From NCBI RefSeq assembly GCF_034479615.1, contig NZ_CP140255.1:1612001-1676000 (forward strand): DNA of 64,000 nt. Direction: 5' to 3'. The DNA comes from Vreelandella neptunia. GTDB taxonomy: Bacteria; Pseudomonadota; Gammaproteobacteria; Pseudomonadales; Halomonadaceae. The translations under genes and the position numbers were made by a program. This document shows positions 18,324 to 28,301 of the stretch, piece by piece; position 1 is the stretch's first letter; each line of letters starts with the position of its first letter. Under the pieces are notes generated by a model. That model saw nothing but the letters and a program-made list of their open reading frames with translations, ran no database searches and was not told the DNA's origin.

Positions 18324-19821
18324 TGTCGTCCAGGTTTGGGATTAAAATGGGCGAGGGCACGCCGTTCTGGAACTTGGCCCAGGGCAGCTCGCGGTAGATG
18401 CGTCCATCGTCGCTTAAGTAGAGTGCGCCGGTACTGCCATTCAGGCCGTTCAGCTCGCCAAGATTGGAAAAGCGGATAGCCAGCTCGTAAGCATCAACGC
18501 CCATTGCCATCAGGCGGAACATGGAGGCGTCTGATTCATCCCGCAGGCTTTGGTAGGTAGATGCAAAGGGCAGAGCCTCTTCGCCACCGACGGCTGCATC
18601 AGGGATCTGCCAGGGGATATCCACGAACATAACATCGTTTAGATCTTGGTCAAGGCGTGTCTGCAGGCGCCCTTCATGCAAATGTGAAGTGGCATAGATC
18701 GGCAGGTCGGGGGCGTAGTAGTAATCCATGGTCGGCGGCACCTGGCGCGCGTACTCGGGCAGTGCGAGCAGGAATAGAGCGTCAATATTGCTTAGGCGCG
18801 CGCGATCACCGCTGACATTGAGAGCGGTTTGTACGGCATTGGAGACCGAACTCTCAGGGTTGTAGCGCACGGCGTTGGTGATTTCGCCACCCTGGCTGTG
18901 CCACTCATTCCAGAAGGCTTCGCCTACGCGGCGGCCCCAGCCGTTATCGGGAACCATCATGGAGACTTGGCGGTGCCCATCCTGCCAAGCGCGGCGGGCA
19001 ACTTGGCGTGCTTCATCTTCAGCTGAAAGGCCGTACTGAAACAGGCGCTGGGCTTGATTGTTTTCACCGCTGCCATAGTTGAGTGCCAGTGTAGGGAGCG
19101 GCACGCTATCACGTTGCTCTAGTTGGGTGACTTGATCCTTATCTAGTGGGCCAATGATTAACTGCGCATTCATCTGCTGTGCGCGATCATAAAGCTCATC
19201 CATCGAGTAGCGCGAGGCGTCCAGAAAGCTCAGCTCGACGCTGCTGCCCTTGACGTCATGGTGCTGCCGCATGGCTGTGGCGATGGTGTTGGCGACGCTG
19301 CTAAGCGGGCCTGATTCGGGTAGTGCAACCACGATGCGGCGTATTTCCTGACCCTCAAGCTCTGGCAGCGCAACGCTCACTGCACCGCTGGGCTGATCAA
19401 GCGCCTCGCGGGCCCAGCGCTGGCGCTCTTCAAGTCGCGCCTGCTGGTTGGCCTGCATCGGCAGTTCGTCGTCGAGTACCTGTGTGGCGCGCAGCACGGC
19501 ACGAGGTTCATCCAACGCGCGGGCAAGCTCGGAAAATAGCAGCGCCCAGCGTACCCGGTCGGGTTCTGAGAGCAAGCTTTCATCGATCCCATCGGCGGTT
19601 TCGAAGGCTTTGTCGCGCTCACCTTGGCGGGCCAGAATATTAGCCGCTTCCAGACGTGTTTTCGCGGCTTGCTCTGGCGCTTGCTGTTCCGCTTGGCTGA
19701 GTAACTGGCCAGGGTCTTCATCGGGCACTCGATCTACCACACTAGGCGATTGCATCGCACAGCCAGCAACGAGAAATGCCATGAGGGCAGCGGTGAGTAA
19801 GCCACGTAATGACTGTTTCAT
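18313..19821 (-). CDS. lpoA: LpoA, outer-membrane activator of PBP1A
   Basis: Outer-membrane lipoprotein that reaches through the periplasm to stimulate the peptidoglycan synthase PBP1A. The signal peptide ends in lipobox VAGC (Cys21); a TPR-like helical N-terminal part (about 40-150) precedes a periplasmic-binding-protein-like domain (about 160-490). The start at 19821 (MKQSLRG) has a GAAGGA ribosome-binding site; an upstream in-frame ATG at 19899 would put 26 polar residues before the signal peptide. At 502 residues it is clearly shorter than E. coli LpoA (678), mostly in the N-terminal domain. Confidence 0.92.
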   Translation of the reverse strand: MKQSLRGLLTAALMAFLVAGCAMQSPSVVDRVPDEDPGQLLSQAEQQAPEQAAKTRLEAANILARQGERDKAFETADGIDESLLSEPDRVRWALLFSELARALDEPRAVLRATQVLDDELPMQANQQARLEERQRWAREALDQPSGAVSVALPELEGQEIRRIVVALPESGPLSSVANTIATAMRQHHDVKGSSVELSFLDASRYSMDELYDRAQQMNAQLIIGPLDKDQVTQLEQRDSVPLPTLALNYGSGENNQAQRLFQYGLSAEDEARQVARRAWQDGHRQVSMMVPDNGWGRRVGEAFWNEWHSQGGEITNAVRYNPESSVSNAVQTALNVSGDRARLSNIDALFLLALPEYARQVPPTMDYYYAPDLPIYATSHLHEGRLQTRLDQDLNDVMFVDIPWQIPDAAVGGEEALPFASTYQSLRDESDASMFRLMAMGVDAYELAIRFSNLGELNGLNGSTGALYLSDDGRIYRELPWAKFQNGVPSPILIPNLDDSDY

Positions 19822-19935
19822 GTATCCTTCCTTAGGTTTCCATTTGCGCTGTCGCTGCTTGTCAGCGATTGACCAAGCCACTGCACAAGCATAGCGCACC
19901 AGCAGGGCAAGCCATCAACGAATTGAGAGTCAACA

Positions 19936-20793
19936 ATGACAGACGATAATCCGGGCACATTGTACGTGGTTGCCACGCCAATTGGGAATTTGGATGACTT
20001 AACCGCGCGTGCCGCTCGGGTGTTAGGACAAGTTTCGCGTATTGCGGCTGAAGATACCCGCCACAGTGGGCGCCTGTTGGCGCACTTGGGACTAAACAAG
20101 CCAATGCTCTCTTTGCACGAGCACAACGAAGCGCGCCGGGTGGATACTTTGGATAGCTATCTCGCTGCAGGTGAAGATATTGCCCTGATCAGTGACGCCG
20201 GAACACCGTTGATTAGCGATCCCGGCTTTGTGCTGGTACGTGAGTTGCGGGCACGCAATCGCCATATTGTGCCAATTCCCGGCCCCTGTGCCCTGATTAC
20301 TGCGCTGTCAGGGGCGGGCCTGCCAACAGACCGCTTTGTATTTGCCGGTTTTCTGCCTGCTAAGCCGGGCGCAAGGCGCCAAGCATTGGAGAGTTGGAAA
20401 ACCCGCGAAGAGACGCTGGTGTTTTATGAATCTCCTCACCGTATCGTGCACACTCTTGAGGCGCTGCAGGAGCAAATGGCGGATCGCGATGTGGTATTGG
20501 CGCGTGAGCTAACCAAAACCTTCGAAACGTTTCTGCACGGTACCCCTGCGTCGCTATTGGCGCAGTTGACCGCTGATCCTAATCAAGCACGCGGCGAATT
20601 TGTGGTCATTGTTGCCGGGGCTCCGCCGGTTGAGCAGAGTGAGCGCCAGGATATATCAGCGGACGCCTTGCTGGAGGCGCTGCTGGCAGAGGGGGTTGGC
20701 GTGAAGCAGGGCGCTGCGATTGCCGCGCGAATGCTAGGTGGCCGCAAGCAAGTCTGGTACGCACGTTTGCAAGCAATTAAAGGTGAGCATTGA
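19936..20793 (+). CDS. rsmI: RsmI, 16S rRNA C1402 2'-O-methyltransferase
   Basis: SAM-dependent tetrapyrrole-methylase-fold enzyme that 2'-O-methylates C1402 in the ribosomal P site, the same nucleotide that RsmH modifies on N4. The 285 residues show ATPIGNLDDLTARA near the start, the ISDAGTPLISDPG motif (about 80-92) and the PIPGPCA stretch. It is divergent from lpoA across 114 bases. Its stop codon lies inside the predicted -35 box of rnpB. Confidence 0.96.
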   Translation: MTDDNPGTLYVVATPIGNLDDLTARAARVLGQVSRIAAEDTRHSGRLLAHLGLNKPMLSLHEHNEARRVDTLDSYLAAGEDIALISDAGTPLISDPGFVLVRELRARNRHIVPIPGPCALITALSGAGLPTDRFVFAGFLPAKPGARRQALESWKTREETLVFYESPHRIVHTLEALQEQMADRDVVLARELTKTFETFLHGTPASLLAQLTADPNQARGEFVVIVAGAPPVEQSERQDISADALLEALLAEGVGVKQGAAIAARMLGGRKQVWYARLQAIKGEH

Positions 20794-20818
20794 GGCAAGT
20801 CGAGGGCGCTGGTATGCT
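20790..20818 (+). promoter_or_regulatory. Predicted rnpB promoter
   Basis: TTGAGG (20790-20795) and TATGCT (20813-20818) are exactly 17 bases apart, and a start seven or eight bases downstream falls at the first base of the RNase P RNA P1 helix (20826). The -35 overlaps the rsmI stop codon (20791-20793). Confidence 0.65.
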
Positions 20819-20825
20819 TGCCGCC

Positions 20826-21197
<372 letters not shown>

Positions 21198-21207
21198 TTA
21201 ACGTACC

Positions 21208-21232
21208 AGAGCGTGTCCGCACGCTCTTTATT
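21208..21232 (+). terminator. Terminator of rnpB
   Basis: Eight-base-pair stem AGAGCGTG/CACGCTCT with a TCCG loop (21208-21227) followed by TTATT. Confidence 0.75.
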
Positions 21233-21264
21233 ACGCTGTCACTATCATTTTGTGTGAGTAAAAC

Positions 21265-22221
21265 ATGCCTTCTCCTGACGCTGAACAGGTTGCTAACTGC
21301 TTTCGCCATACCAGCGTACTACTGGAAGGTGCTGTCGATGCCCTGGTGCACGATGCACGAGGCGTCTATTTAGATGGCACCTTCGGGAGAGGCGGCCACT
21401 CACGATTGATCCTTGATCGTCTGGATGACCAGGGCCAACTGCTTGCGATGGATCGCGATCCCCAAGCGATTGCCGCGGCCGCTGAAATTGACGATTCACG
21501 CTTCCAGATCGCCCAGCGAGAATTTGCACAGCTAGCCGAGTTTGCCCGTGAACAGGGCGTATTTGGCAAGCTTTCCGGTGTGTTACTCGATGTTGGCGTG
21601 TCATCTCCTCAACTAGATGACCCCGAGCGCGGCTTCAGCTTTATGCGCGACGGCCCGCTGGATATGCGTATGGATCCTACCCAAGGGCAAAGTGTGGCTG
21701 ATTTTCTGGCCCGGGCCAGTGAAGCAGATATTGCCTACGTGTTTAAAACCTATGGCGAAGAGCGCTATGCCAAGCGTTTGGCCCGCGCCGTGGTCACTCG
21801 TCGGGTTGAGAAGCCGTTTACCCATACGGTGGATCTGGCCGAGGTGTTGAAAGTAGCCCACCCCGCCTGGGAAAAAGGGCGCCACCCTGCCACGAAAGCG
21901 TTTCAAGGGCTGCGTATTTTCGTCAACGGCGAGCTTGAGCAGTTAGACAGCGCATTAGACGCCGCGCTAGAGGCGCTGGCGCCCGGTGGCCACTTAGTGG
22001 TTATCAGCTTTCACTCGTTGGAAGATCGTCGCGTGAAACGCTTTATTCGCCACCATGTCCGCGGCGATACCGACTTGCCGCGAGGGGTGCCGATTCGCGA
22101 CGATCAATTGAATCGGCGTCTTGAAGCGCTCGGCAAAGGTGTGCGGCCGAGCGAGGAGGAAGTGGATGCCAATCCCCGCGCACGTAGTGCCGTCATGCGG
22201 GCTGCACGCAAACGGATGTAA
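21265..22221 (+). CDS. rsmH: RsmH, 16S rRNA C1402 N4-methyltransferase
   Basis: SAM-dependent methyltransferase for N4 of C1402, and the first gene of the dcw cluster here. The SAM-binding [11 protein letters not shown] motif is at about 32-42, followed by [14 protein letters not shown] (about 107-120) and the late [13 protein letters not shown] stretch. Length 318 is normal. In most gammaproteobacteria mraZ precedes it; here the gene lies 38 bases after the rnpB terminator hairpin, with no room for mraZ. Confidence 0.97.
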   Translation: MPSPDAEQVANCFRHTSVLLEGAVDALVHDARGVYLDGTFGRGGHSRLILDRLDDQGQLLAMDRDPQAIAAAAEIDDSRFQIAQREFAQLAEFAREQGVFGKLSGVLLDVGVSSPQLDDPERGFSFMRDGPLDMRMDPTQGQSVADFLARASEADIAYVFKTYGEERYAKRLARAVVTRRVEKPFTHTVDLAEVLKVAHPAWEKGRHPATKAFQGLRIFVNGELEQLDSALDAALEALAPGGHLVVISFHSLEDRRVKRFIRHHVRGDTDLPRGVPIRDDQLNRRLEALGKGVRPSEEEVDANPRARSAVMRAARKRM

Positions 22222-22229
22222 ATGTCGTC

Positions 22230-22565
22230 ATGAGCATGGATCGGATTGAGCAGTGGGCAACCACGCTACGCACCGAATGGCCTTTCAAGCTGCGTCTGCG
22301 CGCCTGGCCGGTAGCTATTACGCTACTCTTTTTACTCTGCATAGCCTCTGGGCTGGGTGTGGTCGTCACTACTCATATGACGCGGGTTCAATTTGCTCAG
22401 TTGCAGCAGTTGGAGCAAGAAGAGAACCAGCTGCAAACGGAGTGGGGGCAACTGCTACTCGAAGAGGGTGCATGGTCAACGCCTGCACGTATTGAACAAA
22501 TTGCCACCGAGCGCTTGGGTATGCGGATCCCCGATGTCCATGATGTTGAGGTGATTCGACCATGA
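22230..22565 (+). CDS. ftsL: FtsL, divisome subcomplex protein
   Basis: Small bitopic membrane protein that forms the FtsQLB complex and helps activate FtsWI at the septum. It has a short basic cytoplasmic part, one membrane helix (about 29-46) and a periplasmic coiled coil (about 50-80). Length 111. Two ATG codons, 22230 and 22236, are possible starts. The stop overlaps the ftsI start (ATGA). Sequence is poorly conserved in this family, so context carries weight. Confidence 0.92.
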   Translation: MSMDRIEQWATTLRTEWPFKLRLRAWPVAITLLFLLCIASGLGVVVTTHMTRVQFAQLQQLEQEENQLQTEWGQLLLEEGAWSTPARIEQIATERLGMRIPDVHDVEVIRP

Positions 22566-24268
22566 GAAGCGAACGTCGAGGTGGCACCTCGCGTCAGGCG
22601 CCGATTGCCCCTCCGCTCGGCGGCGGGCGGTTCATGTTTATTCTGCTGGCGATTGGCTTGGCATCGGTTATTTTGATTGGTCGGATTACCTTGCTGCAGG
22701 TTATTGACCGCCCTTTTCTACAAAGTCAGGGTGACGCACGTACTCTTCGCCACGAAACAATCCCTGCCCACCGCGGCATGATTACAGACCGCAATGGTGA
22801 ACCATTGGCGATTTCCACGCCGGTGGTGACTCTTTGGGCCAATCCACAAGAACTTCCTGAAGATGCTATACAACGGGTAATGCTGGCCCAGGCGCTAGGC
22901 ATGTCGCTGGGTGACTTCGAGGCTCGGGTAGCGCGCTTTAGCGAGCATGAGTTCATGTATTTGCGTCGCCAGATGACGCCCGCGGCGGCCCAGCAGATTC
23001 TTAATCTGCGTACGCCTGGCGTGTATCCGCAGCGCGAATATAAGCGTTATTACCCCGCTGGTGAGGTGGCCGCCCAACTGCTGGGGGTAACCAACGTTGA
23101 CGATGTTGGTCAGGAAGGCTTGGAGCTATCTTATCAGCATTACCTAGCGGGGCGGCCAGGTCAGCGGCGGGTCATTAAGGATCGCCGCGGGCGCCTGGTT
23201 CGCGAGCTGGGGGTTATTGACGAAGCCCAGCCGGGTGGTGAACTGACCCTCTCTATTGATCAGCGCATTCAATATATGGCTTATCGGGAACTGCGCGCAG
23301 CGGTGGCTGAGAATGAGGCTGATGGCGGCGTGCTGGTGATGATGGATGCCCGCACGGGAGAGGTGTTGGCTATGGCTAATTTGCCCTCCTACAACCCTAA
23401 CAATCGAGCAGGGCTTGATCCGCGTGGTTTACGTAACCAGGCGTTGGTTGATGTATTTGAACCCGGTTCGGTGATGAAACCGCTAGCTATGGCTGCGGTG
23501 TTAGAGAGTGGCGTGGTAGATCGCAACGCTGTGGTTGATACGTCCCCCGGTTGGATGCGGTTGGATCAGTTCACCATTCGCGATTTCCGTAATTATGGCG
23601 AGCTGGATTTAGCTGGCATTCTGGAACATTCTTCGAATGTGGGGATGTCTCGACTAGCGCTGCGGTTGAGCGATACGGCGATTTGGGAAAAGTATAATCA
23701 GTTAGGGCTGGGGCAGGCACCAGGAACCGGTTTTCCTGGCGAATCTACTGGTAGCTTACCAGCACCGGTGCGCTGGTCGCGCAGCGAGCGGGCGACGCTC
23801 TCCTACGGTTACGGCTTGTCTGTGTCAGCGGTGCAACTGGCGAGTGCCTACACGGCGCTAGCCAATGATGGCGTGCGTTTAACACCCTCACTGCTACGCC
23901 TTTCTGAACCACCCCAAGGCGTTCCTGCGATAGAGCCCTCGGTTGCCAATGACCTATTGCGGATACTGGAAACTTCCGTTGCGGCCTATACTGGCGGGCG
24001 GCGAGCTCGCGTCGAGGGCTATCGCGTCGGAGGGAAAACAGGCACGGTGCGTAAAATAGGCCAGCAGGGCTACACCACCGATGCATACCGCAGCGTCTTT
24101 GCCGGTATTGCACCTATTTCTGACCCACGTATTGTCACAGTGGTAATGATTGATCACCCCAAAGCAGGCGAATTTTACGGCGGCGCTGTTGCCGCTCCGG
24201 TTTTTTCCAGTGTGACGGGGAATGCTTTACGCTTGCTGGACGTTCCGCCGGATCATGAGGCGGAGTAG
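22562..24268 (+). CDS. ftsI: FtsI (PBP3), septal peptidoglycan transpeptidase
   Basis: Class B penicillin-binding protein that crosslinks septal peptidoglycan with FtsW. A membrane anchor (about 24-44) is followed by the pedestal domain and the transpeptidase domain with all three active-site motifs: Ser303-Val-Met-Lys306, Ser357-Ser358-Asn359 and Lys492-Thr493-Gly494. Length 568 is normal. Overlaps ftsL by four bases; murE follows after 18. Confidence 0.97.
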   Translation: MRSERRGGTSRQAPIAPPLGGGRFMFILLAIGLASVILIGRITLLQVIDRPFLQSQGDARTLRHETIPAHRGMITDRNGEPLAISTPVVTLWANPQELPEDAIQRVMLAQALGMSLGDFEARVARFSEHEFMYLRRQMTPAAAQQILNLRTPGVYPQREYKRYYPAGEVAAQLLGVTNVDDVGQEGLELSYQHYLAGRPGQRRVIKDRRGRLVRELGVIDEAQPGGELTLSIDQRIQYMAYRELRAAVAENEADGGVLVMMDARTGEVLAMANLPSYNPNNRAGLDPRGLRNQALVDVFEPGSVMKPLAMAAVLESGVVDRNAVVDTSPGWMRLDQFTIRDFRNYGELDLAGILEHSSNVGMSRLALRLSDTAIWEKYNQLGLGQAPGTGFPGESTGSLPAPVRWSRSERATLSYGYGLSVSAVQLASAYTALANDGVRLTPSLLRLSEPPQGVPAIEPSVANDLLRILETSVAAYTGGRRARVEGYRVGGKTGTVRKIGQQGYTTDAYRSVFAGIAPISDPRIVTVVMIDHPKAGEFYGGAVAAPVFSSVTGNALRLLDVPPDHEAE

Positions 24269-24286
24269 TTTTTTTAAGGAGATGGC

Positions 24287-25780
24287 ATGACGCTGAGTCC
24301 AGGCGAAGTATTAACGTCGCTCGCGAAAGTATGGCCCAAGTCACCGCTGCCCACTGACCTGCCCAAGCTGCCGGATCAGGTGCGCATGGAAATGAACTCG
24401 CGCAAGCTCGCCAAGGGCGACATTTTTGTGGCCGTGCCTGGCAGCCAGCGTGACGGGCGTGATTTCATCGAGCAAGCCCTTGAGGCTGGGGCTTCGCTTG
24501 TTTTAGCGCAGGGGACTCACGGCGATGTGCAGCTTGAGGGGCGGGTGCTGAAGCTGCCTCATTTGTCATCCCGATTAGGCGAGCTAGGGCGGGCACTGTA
24601 TAAAGTGCCCAGCGACCTGGAAGTCATTGCGGTGACCGGCACCAATGGCAAAAGTTCTGTCACTCACTATATTGCTGCCCTCAGCGAGGCGTTGGGAACC
24701 CCGGCGGGCCTTGTCGGCACCTTAGGCGTGGGGCGCCCAGGAGAATTGAGCGATAGTGGCTTAACCACGCCTGGCCCCTTGGCGCTGCAGGCGACGCTGG
24801 GTGAGTTGGCCCAACAGGGGGTGAAGCGCGTTGCCCTCGAAGCCTCTTCCCACGCTCTGGATCAATACAGATTGGACGCGGTCAACGTTAGCGTGAGTGT
24901 GTTTACCAATCTTACCCGCGACCATTTGGATTACCACGGCAGCATGGCCGCCTACGCGGCCTCGAAAGCCAAGCTGTTTCGCCGCTCTGAGCTAACTTTG
25001 GCGGTAGTGAATGGGGATGACCCCTTGGCGCGCTTAATGCTGGCTGGTATTAGTAGCCGCGTACGTGTGCTAGCTACCGGGCAAGATGAGGCCGTTACGT
25101 TTCGTGTGCTTGACTGGCAGGCGTTTGAGCAGGGGCAGCAGGCAATGATTGCGACCCCCGACGGCGAGAAAATGCTGCGCTTATCGTTAATGGGACGCTT
25201 TAATTTAGATAACGTCCTGCTGGCGATGGCCGTGCTGTACGGATTAGGCGAATCCCTCGATGCGCTGTTTGATGCAGCGACGTCGCTTACGCCTGTGCCC
25301 GGGCGTATGGAGCTGTATGGTGATATTGGCGCCCCAAGCGTTGTGGTGGATTACGCCCACACACCGGATGCCTTGAAAAGTGCCCTACAAGCGCTCCGTG
25401 CTCACTTGGGCGATGCGGGTGAACTATGGTGCGTCTTTGGTTGTGGCGGTGAGCGCGATACGGGTAAACGTGCTGAAATGGCCAGGGCCGCCGAGCAGTT
25501 GGCGGATCACGTCGTGGTCACCGACGATAACCCGCGAAATGAATCTGCCACGCAAATCCGTGAGCAGATCATGAGCGGATTCTCAGCGGCTGCGCAACCG
25601 ATTGAAGTCGCTGATCGCCGCGAGGCCGTGGCAGCCGCTATTCAACAAGCTAGTGCTAAGGATGTGGTACTGATCGCAGGAAAAGGGCACGAGGCGTATC
25701 AGGAGATACAAGGGGTGCGCCATCCTTATACCGATAGCGAAGAGATTCAGCGCGCCTTTGTCCAGCGGAGATCGCAGTAA
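24287..25780 (+). CDS. murE: MurE, UDP-MurNAc-tripeptide synthetase (meso-DAP adding)
   Basis: Mur ligase that adds the third amino acid to UDP-MurNAc-Ala-Glu. The P-loop TGTNGKSS is at 117-124, and the DNPR signature at 414-417 is the one found in enzymes that add meso-diaminopimelate rather than lysine. Length 497. An AAGGAG ribosome-binding site precedes the ATG. The stop and the murF start overlap (TAATG). Confidence 0.97.
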   Translation: MTLSPGEVLTSLAKVWPKSPLPTDLPKLPDQVRMEMNSRKLAKGDIFVAVPGSQRDGRDFIEQALEAGASLVLAQGTHGDVQLEGRVLKLPHLSSRLGELGRALYKVPSDLEVIAVTGTNGKSSVTHYIAALSEALGTPAGLVGTLGVGRPGELSDSGLTTPGPLALQATLGELAQQGVKRVALEASSHALDQYRLDAVNVSVSVFTNLTRDHLDYHGSMAAYAASKAKLFRRSELTLAVVNGDDPLARLMLAGISSRVRVLATGQDEAVTFRVLDWQAFEQGQQAMIATPDGEKMLRLSLMGRFNLDNVLLAMAVLYGLGESLDALFDAATSLTPVPGRMELYGDIGAPSVVVDYAHTPDALKSALQALRAHLGDAGELWCVFGCGGERDTGKRAEMARAAEQLADHVVVTDDNPRNESATQIREQIMSGFSAAAQPIEVADRREAVAAAIQQASAKDVVLIAGKGHEAYQEIQGVRHPYTDSEEIQRAFVQRRSQ

Positions 25781-27132
25781 TGCACTGGGCTCTTAGTCAA
25801 GTGGCTGCGGCGCTGTGTATCGAAGCGCCCTCAGACAGCGCTCAGTTAACCATTCATTCGGTTGTTACCGATAGCCGCAAAATTGAGCCTGGCTGCCTGT
25901 TTGTTGCCTTAAAAGGCGTCAGTTTTGACGGTCACGATTTTGTCGAGCGAGCCCACGCGCTTGGCGCAGCGGCGGCGTTGGTCGAGGCGCCTGTTGCCAG
26001 TGATTTACCCCAATTGGTGTGCCCCGATACTCGCTTAGCCCTGGGACTGTTAGCCGGTGCTCATCGGTGCGCATGGCACGGCCCCTTGGTAGCGGTAACC
26101 GGTAATAGCGGTAAAACCACGGTTAAAGAGATGTGTGCGGCACTGCTGACGCCCTTGGGCGAGGTGTTAGCGACCGAAGGCAATCTAAACAACGATTTCG
26201 GCGCGCCGCTGACCTTATTGCGATTGCGCCAACAGCATAAAGCTGCGGTGGTAGAGCTAGGTGCTAATCATCTAGGTGAAATTGCCTGGACGGCAGCGCT
26301 GGCACAGCCCGATATTGCGATTATCACCAATGTCACCGGCGCCCATGTGGGCGAATTTGGCGGCATGGGGCAGATCGCCCAGGCGAAAAGTGAACTGCTC
26401 GCCGGGCTAAGCGAACAGGGGTCGGCCATATTGAACCGCGATGATCACTATTACGCCTTTTGGGCGTCGCGTGCGGCCCCAAGGCGAGTGGTTAGCTTTG
26501 GCTTTCACCCTCAGGCAGATGTCAGCGCCTCAGAACTTTCCTGTGATCCTCAAGGGCGGTATGCTTTCACGCTACTGCAGCATGGTCAGGCGCTGGGCCA
26601 AGTGCGTTTGCCGCTACTCGGTAAGCACAATGTCAGCAATGCCTTAGCTGCCGCCGCTGCGGCATTAGCGCTAGGCGTGCCTCCAGAGCAGATCATTGAG
26701 CGCTTGGAGTCGCTGCAAGCGCTAGCGGGTAGGCTAACCGTGGTGTCCGGTTTGCGGGGTGCCAAGCTGCTGGATGACACATACAATGCCAACCCGGGGG
26801 CGGTCAAAGCGGCCCTGGATACCCTGGCCAGTTTCCCAACCCCACGCTGGTGTGCATTAGGGGCGATGGGCGAGCTAGGGGACGAGGCGGCAGCGCTGCA
26901 CGCGGATATTGGACGCTACGCCGCTGAGCTTGGCATTGATGAGCTGTTGACACTGGGCGACGCCGCACGCGCTGCCAGTGAGGCCTTTGGTCGTGGGCTG
27001 CATTTTAACGATCACGAGGCGCTAACGCGCCATGTCACTAATACTTTGCCGCCGGACACCACTTTACTGGTGAAAGGATCGCGCAGTGCGGGCATGGAAC
27101 ATGTCATTAATGCACTGCGTTCGGATAAATAA
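25780..27132 (+). CDS. murF: MurF, UDP-MurNAc-pentapeptide synthetase
   Basis: Adds D-Ala-D-Ala to UDP-MurNAc-tripeptide, the last cytoplasmic Mur ligase step before MraY. The ATP-binding P-loop TGNSGKTT is at 107-114, followed by the TEGNLNNDFGAPLTLL stretch (about 130-145) typical of MurF. Length 450. It shares one base with murE, and mraY follows after 14 bases. Confidence 0.97.
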   Translation: MHWALSQVAAALCIEAPSDSAQLTIHSVVTDSRKIEPGCLFVALKGVSFDGHDFVERAHALGAAAALVEAPVASDLPQLVCPDTRLALGLLAGAHRCAWHGPLVAVTGNSGKTTVKEMCAALLTPLGEVLATEGNLNNDFGAPLTLLRLRQQHKAAVVELGANHLGEIAWTAALAQPDIAIITNVTGAHVGEFGGMGQIAQAKSELLAGLSEQGSAILNRDDHYYAFWASRAAPRRVVSFGFHPQADVSASELSCDPQGRYAFTLLQHGQALGQVRLPLLGKHNVSNALAAAAAALALGVPPEQIIERLESLQALAGRLTVVSGLRGAKLLDDTYNANPGAVKAALDTLASFPTPRWCALGAMGELGDEAAALHADIGRYAAELGIDELLTLGDAARAASEAFGRGLHFNDHEALTRHVTNTLPPDTTLLVKGSRSAGMEHVINALRSDK

Positions 27133-27146
27133 GGTAAACGCCGTTC

Positions 27147-28229
27147 ATGTTACTTCACTTGGCGAATTTTCTGTCGCAGTACCAATCTGATTTTCAGGTA
27201 GTCAATTATTTAACCCTGCGCGTGATTTTAGGCGCTCTCACTTCGTTAATGCTCTGCTTGTGGCTAGGGCCATGGATGATCCGCAAGCTGGTAGAAGGGC
27301 AAATTGGTCAATCCGTGCGTGACGATGGCCCACAGTCCCATCTTTCCAAGGCGGGCACCCCGACCATGGGTGGGGCAATGATTTTGTTGGCCATCGCCAT
27401 GAGTACCTTGTTATGGGGTGACTTAACCAATCTCTATATTTGGGTGGTGTTAGGTGTCACGCTGGGCTTTGGTGCCATCGGCTGGGTCGATGATTACCGC
27501 AAAGTAGTGGAAAAAAACCCCCGTGGCCTACCCGCCCGCTGGAAGTATTTCTGGCAGTCGGTGGTGGGGCTTGGGGCGGCAGTGCTGCTCTATTTGACCG
27601 CCTCAACGCCGGTAGAAACCAGCTTGTTAGTGCCAATGTTTAAAGAGGTTGCGCTGCCGCTGGGCCTGTTCTACATCGTGCTTACCTACTTCGTGATTGT
27701 GGGCAGCTCCAATGCGGTTAATTTAACCGATGGTCTCGATGGCTTGGCGATTATGCCTACGGTACTGGTGGCCATGGGCTTATCAGTGTTTGCTTATGCC
27801 AGCGGTAATACTCTGTTTGCTGACTACCTGCATATTCCGTTTATTGCGGGCACCGGCGAGCTGGCGGTTTTTTGTGCCACCATTGCTGGTGCCGGGCTCG
27901 GCTTTTTATGGTTCAACACTTACCCCGCCCAGGTCTTTATGGGTGACGTAGGCGCTTTGGCATTAGGAGCTGCGTTAGGCGTGGTGGCAGTGATCGTGCG
28001 TCAGGAGATCGTGCTGTTTATTATGGGCGGTATTTTTGTCATGGAGACGGTGTCGGTCATTCTTCAGGTGGGATCCTATAAGCTCACCGGGCGACGCATC
28101 TTCCGCATGGCGCCATTGCATCACCACTATGAATTGAAAGGTTGGCCTGAGCCGCGGGTAATCGTGCGTTTTTGGATCATTACCGTGGTACTGGTGCTGC
28201 TCGGCCTCGCAACGCTCAAGGTTCGTTAA
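27147..28229 (+). CDS. mraY: MraY, phospho-MurNAc-pentapeptide translocase
   Basis: Inner-membrane enzyme that makes lipid I from UDP-MurNAc-pentapeptide and undecaprenyl phosphate. The 360 residues, with about ten membrane helices, carry the catalytic Asp115-Asp116 (DDYRK), the NLTDGLDGL motif (192-200), Asp267 (FMGDVGAL) and a C-terminal HHHYELKGW segment. Residue numbers coincide with E. coli MraY. Next to the stop, TTCGTTAATG occurs twice within about 20 bases, a small local duplication. Confidence 0.97.
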   Translation: MLLHLANFLSQYQSDFQVVNYLTLRVILGALTSLMLCLWLGPWMIRKLVEGQIGQSVRDDGPQSHLSKAGTPTMGGAMILLAIAMSTLLWGDLTNLYIWVVLGVTLGFGAIGWVDDYRKVVEKNPRGLPARWKYFWQSVVGLGAAVLLYLTASTPVETSLLVPMFKEVALPLGLFYIVLTYFVIVGSSNAVNLTDGLDGLAIMPTVLVAMGLSVFAYASGNTLFADYLHIPFIAGTGELAVFCATIAGAGLGFLWFNTYPAQVFMGDVGALALGAALGVVAVIVRQEIVLFIMGGIFVMETVSVILQVGSYKLTGRRIFRMAPLHHHYELKGWPEPRVIVRFWIITVVLVLLGLATLKVR

Positions 28230-28301
28230 TGAAATTTCGTTAATGCAAATGGCCAAGAGTGGAATGACGGGTTGAGAGCACTAGGCGAGAGGGGGCCGGT
28301 G

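Noticed and set aside
28221-28301. Possible tiny ORFs around the duplicated TTCGTTAATG between mraY and murD
   Set aside because: Frames of 4 and 10 codons without ribosome-binding sites; chance ATGs in a short spacer are a better explanation.
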